Shown here: one piece after another, positions 56,046-64,000 of the stretch | Position numbering within the stretch: position 1 is the first letter of the stretch | Layout: each line of letters begins with the position of its first letter | NCBI GenBank assembly: GCA_947172415.1 | Contig: OX359197.1 | Location: 3,968,001-4,032,000, forward strand | Direction: 5' to 3' | Source: Chondrosia reniformis | Taxonomy: Eukaryota; Porifera; Demospongiae; Chondrillida; Chondrillidae | Length of the DNA stretch: 64,000 bases | The notes under the pieces: generated by a model | The model's input: the letters and a program-made list of their open reading frames with translations, nothing else | Databases searched by the model: none | What the model was told of the DNA's origin: nothing | Translations under genes and position numbers: made by a program

Positions 56046-59000
56046 CTTAAAAGGGCTACATACAACTTGTTCATGCAACTAATACATACAACTAGTAGAC
56101 ACAACTTGTACATAACTAGTATATATAACTAGTACACATACCTAGTACAAACAACTAGTACATTTAACTAGGTGTAGATACTAATTTTATTTACTAGTTT
56201 TATGTACTACTTGTATGTACTAGTTCAATGTACTATTTCAATGTACTACTTGTATGTTCTCGTTAATAGTTGTATGTATTAGTTGTATGTACTAGTTTTA
56301 TGTACTAGTTGTATGTACACGTTGCATGTACTAGTTGTTTGTACCAGTTGTATTTACTAATTGTTTCAACTAGTTGTATGTACTATTACAAGTTATGTTT
56401 ACTACTTGTATTTACTAGTTGTATGTACTAGTTGGATGTACTGGTTGTAAGTTCTAGTTAAATGGACTAGTCCATACAACTAATACATTAAAGTAGAACA
56501 TACAACTAGTACATACACGTAGCACTACATATAATATTTAAAAGTACTACATACAACTTGTTCATGCAACTAATACATACAACTAGTAGACATAACTTGT
56601 ACATAACTAGTATATAAAACTAGTACACATACCTAGTACAAACAACTAGTACATTTAACTAAGTGTAGATTCTAATTTTATGTACCAGTTTTATGTACTA
56701 CTTATATGTACTAGTTCAATGTACTACTTGTATATTCTCGTTAATAGTTGTATGTCTTAGTTGTATGTACTAGTTTTATGTACTAGTTGTATGTAAACAT
56801 TGCATGTACCAGTTGTATGTTCCAGTTATATTTACTAATTGTATGCACTATTACAAGTTATGTTTACTAATTTTTTCAACTAGTTGTATGTACTATTACA
56901 AGTTTGTTTACTACTTGTATTTACTAGTTGTATGTACTAGTTATATGTACTGGTTGTAAGTACTAGTTAATAGTTGTATGTACTAGTTGTATGTACAAGT
57001 TTTATGCACTAGTTGTAGGAACTAGTCGTAAGTACTAGTTGTGTGTACTAGTTGTATATACTAGTGAAATGTACTATTTATATGAACTAGTTACATGTAC
57101 TAGGTATATGTAGTAGTAATAAATACTAGTTATGTACTATTTGTATGTACTCGTTGTATGTACTAATTACAAGTACTTTATTAGTTTTGTGTATTAGAAC
57201 TAGGTATATTTACTAGCTGTAGGTGCTAATTATTTCTACTAGTTGTGTGTACTAGTTGTATGTACTAGGTGTATATACTAGTTGTATGTACTACTTGTAG
57301 GTACTCGTCATTAATTGTATGTACTAGTTGCATGTACCAGTTGCATTTACTAGTTGTATGTACTGGTTGTAAGTACTCCTTGCATGAACAAGTTGTATGT
57401 AGCAGTTGTATGTATTATATGTAGGACTAGTAATATCCACTAGTTTTATGTACTAGTTCAATGTACTAGTTGTATGTTCTCATTAAAAGTTGTATGTGTT
57501 AGTTGTATGTACTAGTTTTATGTACTAGTTCTAGTTATATGAACTAGTTGTATGTACTAGTTGTGTGTATTAGTGGTATGTACTAGTTGTATGTACTAGT
57601 TTTATGTTCTTTCGATGTATTAGTTATTTGTACTTACTGTATGTACTAGTACAAGTTATATTTACTTGTTGTAGGTACTAGTTGTATATATAAGTTTTAA
57701 GTTTAGTTACTACTTGTATGTACTAGTTGTATCTTCTAATTGTATGTACTAGTTGTATGTACTAGTTGTAGGTACTAGTTGTATGTACTAGTTCAATGTA
57801 CTAGTTGAAGTACTAGTTGTAGGTAGTAGTTCTATGTATTAGTTGATGTACCAGTTGTATGTGCTATATATTTATATGAGCTAGTACATACAATTAATAC
57901 ATTCAACTACAACATGCAACTAGTATATACAGGTAACACTACATATAATACATACAACTACTACATACAACTTGTTCATGCAACTGGTACATACAACTAG
58001 TACATACAACTTGTACTTAACTAGTATATATAACTAGTACATATACCTAATACGAACAACTAGTACATATAACTAGTTGTAGATTCTAATTATATGTACT
58101 AGTTGTATGTAGTAGTTGATGTGCAAGTTGCAGTACTAGTTTTTTGTGCTAGTTTTATGTACTAGTTGTATGTAGTAGTGGTGTGAAATAGTTATATGTA
58201 CTAGTTGTATGTGCTTTGTATGTACAAGTTGTAAATACTTACTGTATGTCCTAGTAAAAGTTATATTTACTAGTTGGAGGAACTAGTTGCATGTACTAGT
58301 TGAATGTTCTAGTTGTATGTAGTAGTTCTATGTACTATTTGAAGTATTAGTTGTATGTGCTAGTTATATGGACTAGTCCATGCAACTAATACATTCAACT
58401 AGAACATGCAACTAGTACATACATGTAGTACCACATATAATACATACAACTACTACATACAACTTGTTCATGCAACTAGTACATACAACTAGTACATATA
58501 ACTGGTTGGAGATGCTAATTTTATGTCCTAGTTGCATGCACTAGTTGAAAGTACCAGTTGCATGTTGTATGTACCGGTTGTAAGTACTAGTTTCATGAAC
58601 AAGTTGTATGTAGTAGTTGTACCTATTATATATAGTATTAGTTGTATCTACTAGTTTTATGTACTAGTTCAATGTGCTAGCTGTATGTTCTCATTAAAAG
58701 TTGTATGTGTTAGTTGTATGTACTAGTTTCATGTACTAGTTCTAGTTATATGAACTAGTTGTATGTACTAGTTGTATGTATTAGTGGTATGTACTAGTTG
58801 TATGTACTAGTTGGAGGTACTAGTTGTATATACTAGTTGTATATACTAGTTGTATGTACTAGTTGAAGTACTAGTTGTATGTAGTAGTTCTATGTACTAG
58901 TTGAAGTATTAGTTGTATGTGCTAGTTATATGGACTAGTCCATGCAACTAATACATTCAACTAGAACATGCAACTAGTACATACAAGTAGTACCACATAT

Positions 59001-62000
59001 AATACATACAACTACTACATACAACTTGTTCTTGCAACTGGTACATACAACTAGTACATATAACTGGTTGGAGATGCTAATTTTATGTACTAGTTGCATG
59101 CACTAGTTGAAAGTACCAGTTGCATGTATATACTTAGTTGTATGTACCGGTTGTAAGTACTAGTTTCATGAACAAGTTGTATGTAGTAGTTGTACCTATT
59201 ATATGTAGTATTAGTTGTATCTACTAGTTTTATGAACTAGTTCAATGTGCTAGCTGTATGTTCTCATTAAAAGTTGTATGTGTTAGTTGTATGTACTAGT
59301 TTTATGTACTAGTTCTAGTTATATGAACTAGTTGTATGTACTAGTTGTATGTATTAGTGGTATGTACTAGTTGTATGTACTAGTTGGAGGTACTAGTTGT
59401 ATATACTAGTTGTATGTACTAGTTGAAATACTAGTTGTATGTAGTAGTTCTATGTACTAGTTGAAGTATTAGTTGTATGTGCTAGTTATATGGACTAGTC
59501 CATGCAACTAATACATTCAACTAGAACATGCAACTAGTACATACAAGTAGTACCACATATAATACATACAACTACTACATACAACTTGTTCTTGCAACTG
59601 GTACATACAACTAGTACATATAACTGGTTGGAGATGCTAATTTTATGTACTAGTTGCATGCACTAGTTGAAAGTACCAGTTGCATGTATATACTAGTTGT
59701 ATGTACTGGTTGTAAGTACTAGTTTCATGAACAAGTTGTATGTAGTAGTTGTACCTATTATATGTAGTATTAGTTGTATCTACTAGTTTTATGAACTAGT
59801 TCAATATACTATCTGTATGTTCTCATTAAAAGTTATATGTGTTAGTTGTATGTACTAGTTTTATGTACTAGTTCTAGTTATATGAAATAGTTGCAGGTTC
59901 TAGTTGTATGTACTAGTTGTATGTACATGTTGTATATACTATTTATATGTACTATATATGTACTACTTGTATGTATATACTAGTTGTATGTACTAGTTAT
60001 ATTTAGTAGTTCTTTGTATTTTTACTTGTATATATGTACTGGTTGTATGAACTAGTTATATGTACTAGTGGTATGTACTAGTTGTATGTACTAGTTGTTT
60101 GTACTCATTACTATTTTAAAATACTAGTTGTATGTACTAGTTCTATGTACAATTGTATGTACTTGTTGTATGTACTATTTGCATGAACAAATTGTATGTA
60201 CTAGTTACTAGTTGTATATATAGTCTATGGTTATGTACAAATTGTATGTACTAGTTGCATGAACATGTTGTATGTAGCAGTTGTATCTATTTTATGTAGG
60301 ACTACTTGTATGTACTAGTTTTATGTACTAGTTGAATGTATTAGTTGTATATAATCGTCCATATAACTAGCACATACACGTAGTACATAGAACTAGTACT
60401 TCAACTATTAACTAGTACATACAACTAGTACATACAACTAGCACATACAACTAGTATGTACAACTAGTACTATACCTAGGAGATGGAACTAGTACATAGA
60501 ATGAGTACATACAACTAGTACATAACAAGTTCCTATAACTATTACATACATCTAGTACAAACAACTAGGACATAACTAGTGCATACAGCTAGTACATACA
60601 AGTAAACATACAACTAGTAAAATAAACAAGTACAAAGAACTAGTAAATTTAACTAGTACATACAACTTGAAGATACAACTAGTACATACAACTTGAAGAT
60701 ACAACTAGTACATACAACTAGTGCATACAACTAGAACATACAACTAGTACATACTAATTGTACATACTATTAGTACATACAATTAGACTATATATACAAC
60801 TAGTAACTAGTACATACAATTAGTACATGCAAATAGTACATTCTACAAGTACATACAATTGTACATAAAACTAGTACATACATCTATACTAGTTATATGT
60901 ACTAGTTTTTGTACTTGTTTATTATACTAGTTGTATGTACTAATTGTGTGTACTAGTTGTATGTACTTTGTATGTACTAGTTGTATGTAGTAGATGTATG
61001 TAATAGCTGTAAGTACTTGTTATGTACTAGTTGTCTGTACTCGCTCTGTATACTAGTTCCATCTTCTAGGTGTTGTACTAGTTGTATATATTAGTTGTAT
61101 ATACTATTTGTATGTACTAGTTGTATTTATTAATTGCATGTACTTTACTAGCTTTATGTATTAGTACTAGTGATATTTACTAGTTGTAGGAACTAATTGT
61201 TTCTACTAGTTGAAGTACTAGTTGTATGTATTAGTTATATATACTAGTTGTAGATACTAGTTGTATATACTAGTTAAAAGTACTAGTTATATGTACCAGT
61301 TTTATGCACTAGTTGTATCTACTCACTGTATATACTAGTACAAGTTATATTTACTAGTTGCAGGTAGTAGTTGTATGTACTAGTTGTAAGTTCTAGTTAC
61401 CAGTTGTATCAACTAGTTGTATCTTCTAGTTGTAAGAACTACTTGTACGTATTAGTAGTATGGACTAGTTCTACGTACTAGTTGAAGTACTGGTTGTATG
61501 TACTAGTTGTATATACTAGTTATATGGACTAGTACATACAACTTGTACATCCAACTTGTACATAGCTAGAATATATATATAACTAGTACATATATGAAGT
61601 ACAAACAACTAGTAAATATAACTAGTTGTAGATACTCACTGCATGTACTAGTTGTATGTCTAGTTTTATGCACAACTTGCATGTACTAGTTGTAAGTACT
61701 AATTACATTTACTAGTTGTTTGAACTAGTTGTATATACTAGTTGTATGTACTTGTTGTATGCACTAGTTACTAGTTGTAGGGTCTGGATTTATGTAATCA
61801 TTGTATGTACTAGTTTTATGTACTAAATGTATGTACTTTATTAGTTTTATATACTAGTACTAGTTATATTTAATAGTTATAGGTACTAATTGTAGGCACT
61901 ACTTGTATGTTCTAGTTGTATGTACTAGTTGTATGTACTACTTGTATGTTCTAGATATATTTATTAGTTGTTGGTACAATTTGTCTGTACTATTTGTATG

Positions 62001-62818
62001 TACTAGTTGTATGTACTAGTTACTAGTTGTAGAGTCTAGTTATATGTACTAGTTGTATGTACTAGTTGTACAAACTAGTAGTATGTATTAATTTTATGTA
62101 CAAGCTGAAGAACTAGTTGTATGTACTAGTTTTTTGTGCTAGTTATATGGCCTAGTACATACAACTAATACATTCAACTAGTACATACAACAAGTACATA
62201 CAACTAGGACTACATATAATACATACAACTAGTACATACAACTTGTACATCCAACTTGGACATAACTAGTATATAAAACTAATACATATATGAAGTACAA
62301 ACAACTAGTACATATAACTAGTTGTAGATACTAATTGTATGTACTAGGTTTATGTACTTGTTGTATGTAGTAGTACTAGTTATAGGGTCTAGATATATAT
62401 ATTCGTTGTATGTACTAGTTGTATGTACTAATTGAATGTACTTTGCTAGTTTTATGTACAAGTGCTAGTTATATTTACTAGTTGTAGGTACTCGTTGTAT
62501 ATTCTAGTTGTATGTACTAGTTGTATGAACTAGTTGTATGTTCTAGATATCTTTATTAGCTGTTGGTACAATTTGTCTGTACTCTTTGTATGCATTAGAT
62601 GTATATACTAGTTACTAATTTTATGTACTAGTTACTAATTGTGGAGTCTAGTTGTATGTACTTGTAGTATGTATTAGTTGGACGTACTAGTTGTATGTTC
62701 TAGTTGAATCTACTAGTTGCATGAAGTAGTTATAGGTACTATTTATATTTACTAGTTGTAGGAACTAGTTGTATATACTAGTTGTATGTACTAGTTGTAT
62801 TTACAGGTGCAAGTTATC
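56046..62818. repeat. 13-bp ACTAGT minisatellite, array R2, alternating sense
   Basis: Satellite with many flips. The ACATACAACTAGT sense occupies about 56046-56170, 56465-56670, 57880-58080, 58375-58505, 58935-59060, 59500-59620, 60358-60890, 61527-61625 and 62155-62325; the opposite sense fills the rest. Each pair of flips forms an inverted repeat of 100-500 bp. No genes. Confidence 0.88.
58347..59900. repeat. Higher-order satellite repeat, ~561-bp period
   Basis: The word series TTAGTTGTATGTGCTAG, TTATATGGACTAGTCCATGC, GTACCACATATAATACATAC and CTGGTTGGAGATGCTAATTT starts at 58347, 58909 and 59469, periods of 562 and 560 bp. Units are highly similar over their whole length, whereas single 13-bp units are not, so amplification occurred recently on the composite unit, which includes both senses. 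Confidence 0.88.
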
Positions 62819-63580
62819 CGAGAGTACGATAGTACTCTCTATGTAGGGATGGTACCGGCTGTTTCGTTTTCTCCATACATTTGTATATGAGCGAAAATCC
62901 GAAATAGGCTGAAAGTCGCCGAAAAAAGGCTATGTATAGTTAAACATAGACCAGCCATGCTATAAACTGGCCTTTAAGGGAAGCGACCGTGTACCGCTGG
63001 CAAATGAACGCACTTTGAAATTTCCCATTTTCTTTTTCTTCTTCTTCATCTTCATCTTCATCTTCATCTTCTTCATCTTCTTCGCCCGCTGTAACAAAAA
63101 AACGAAATAAGCCTTCGGACTACTACTTAAGCGAAAATACTCTAAATTTTCCGAGCTGTATTCTTTTGTAGAAGCAAGAGCGATAACGCTATTATTGAGT
63201 ATGACGATTTTCATGGCCCCAGAGTCAAGGCCTCAATAAATTCGCCATTTTAATGACGTCATATTCAGTCGACGATTGCGTAACCAAAATGGGTTTAGAA
63301 TTCCTAACTTATGCTCCATAAAAAGTACAGAAACTAGAGAATAATAAAAAGTTTCTATAAAAGAAGTGAAGATGTAGGGATGGCACAAAAAGCACAGAAA
63401 CAAGAAAGGGATGTTACACAGTGAAGCATTAGCTATGCATGAATCCTACAAGCAAGGGTGTTGTATGATTTATGCATATATAGCTAATGCTTCACTGTGT
63501 AACATCCCTTTCTTGTTTCTGTGCTTTTTGTGCCATCCCTACATCTTCACTACTTTTATAGAAAATTTTTATTATTCTCT
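62819..63580. mobile_element. Hairpin (foldback) element, copy 2
   Basis: Closely similar to copy 1 (25105-25880) from the palindromic tip GAGAGTACGATAGTACTCTC to the right hairpin, including the TTC/ATC microsatellite and GCCATTTT with TGACGTCA at 63244-63261. Inserted in the 13-bp satellite. Confidence 0.88.
63336..63580. repeat. 101-bp inverted repeat (hairpin), copy 2
   Basis: Left arm 63336-63436, right arm 63480-63580, 43-nt loop: the same geometry as copy 1. 99 of 101 positions pair. Four positions differ from copy 1 in both arms so that pairing is kept. Confidence 0.94.
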
Positions 63581-64000
63581 AGTATTTAATAGTTGTAGGT
63601 ACTAGTTGTATGTACTAGTTGCAATTACTAGTTATATACTAGTTGAATGTTCTAGTTACTAGTTGTATGGTCTAGTTATATGTACTAGTTTTATGTACTA
63701 GTTGTATCAACTAAATGTATGTACTTTACTAGTTTTATGTACTACTAGTTTTTATATTTACTAGATGAAGGTACTGATTGTATGTACTAGTTGTATGAAC
63801 TAGTTCTATTTACTAGTCTAAGTACTAGTTGTATGTACTAGTTGTATTTATTATTTATTTGGACTAATACATACAACTAGTACCAACATCTAATACAACA
63901 TCTAATACATACAACTAGTGCATACGACTTGTGCGTACAATTAGTACATACAACTAGTACATACAACTAGTACATCCAACTTGTACATAACTAGTATATA
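63581..64000. repeat. 13-bp ACTAGT minisatellite, array R3
   Basis: Satellite resumes in the ACTAGTTGTATGT sense to about 63855 and then in the inverted sense to the window edge. Confidence 0.88.

Noticed and set aside
62960..63214. Lys/Met-rich ORF
   Set aside because: Translation of a TTC/ATC microsatellite inside a non-coding hairpin element.

Overview
This AT-rich window looks like a repeat-dense piece of an invertebrate nuclear genome. The coding signals are eukaryotic: short GT-AG introns, THAP, SAM, C2H2 and CCCH domains, and animal transposon classes (R2-like LINE, Penelope-like element, Helitron/Helentron, Merlin, TTAA elements, pogo-like). Very small introns full of TATATA/CATGCATG and the families present suggest an early-branching metazoan, perhaps a demosponge; this is inference, not an identification. 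No rRNA, tRNA, CRISPR array or bacterial operon was seen.

Layout. (1) 1-10395 and 53036-64000 are arrays of a degenerate 13-bp minisatellite (ACTAGTTGTATGT or its complement, with an embedded ACTAGT palindrome). Its orientation flips repeatedly, and mobile elements have landed in it: a LINE/Penelope chimera at 2006-4736, a Penelope 3' piece at 9211-9459, a pogo-like element at 55383-56045 and a hairpin element at 62819-63580. (2) 12152-20809 holds two decayed multi-exon genes on the + strand: a SAM/SAMD3-like gene and a C2H2 plus transposase-like gene. An intron of the second is split by a 1.9-kb TTAA-flanked element carrying a THAP ORF and, convergently, a complete three-exon gene for a P2X7-ballast-type protein. 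(3) 21249-25880 holds non-autonomous elements, small exons and a CCCH zinc-finger exon abutting a hairpin element. (4) 26661-28501 is a complete Merlin DNA transposon with an open 273-aa transposase, about 143-bp near-identical inverted repeats and an 8-bp target duplication. (5) 30870-37228 is a decayed Helentron (Rep, PIF1-type helicase, OTU protease; minus strand), with a hammerhead ribozyme just beyond its 5' side at 37442-37507 (+). (6) 40288-45037 is a long palindromic element whose right arm was split by a 4.36-kb R2-like LINE with a 12-bp target duplication. (7) 47862-51633 is an unrecognised gene region with RS/Pro-rich coding repeats and a nuclease-like C-terminal exon.

Most of the window is therefore transposons nested in one another, in satellite DNA or in old host genes. 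Three themes cut across it: long near-perfect hairpins whose arms have evolved together, a recurring pair of sites (GCCATTTT plus TGACGTCA) in unrelated transposon families, and protein-coding minisatellites.
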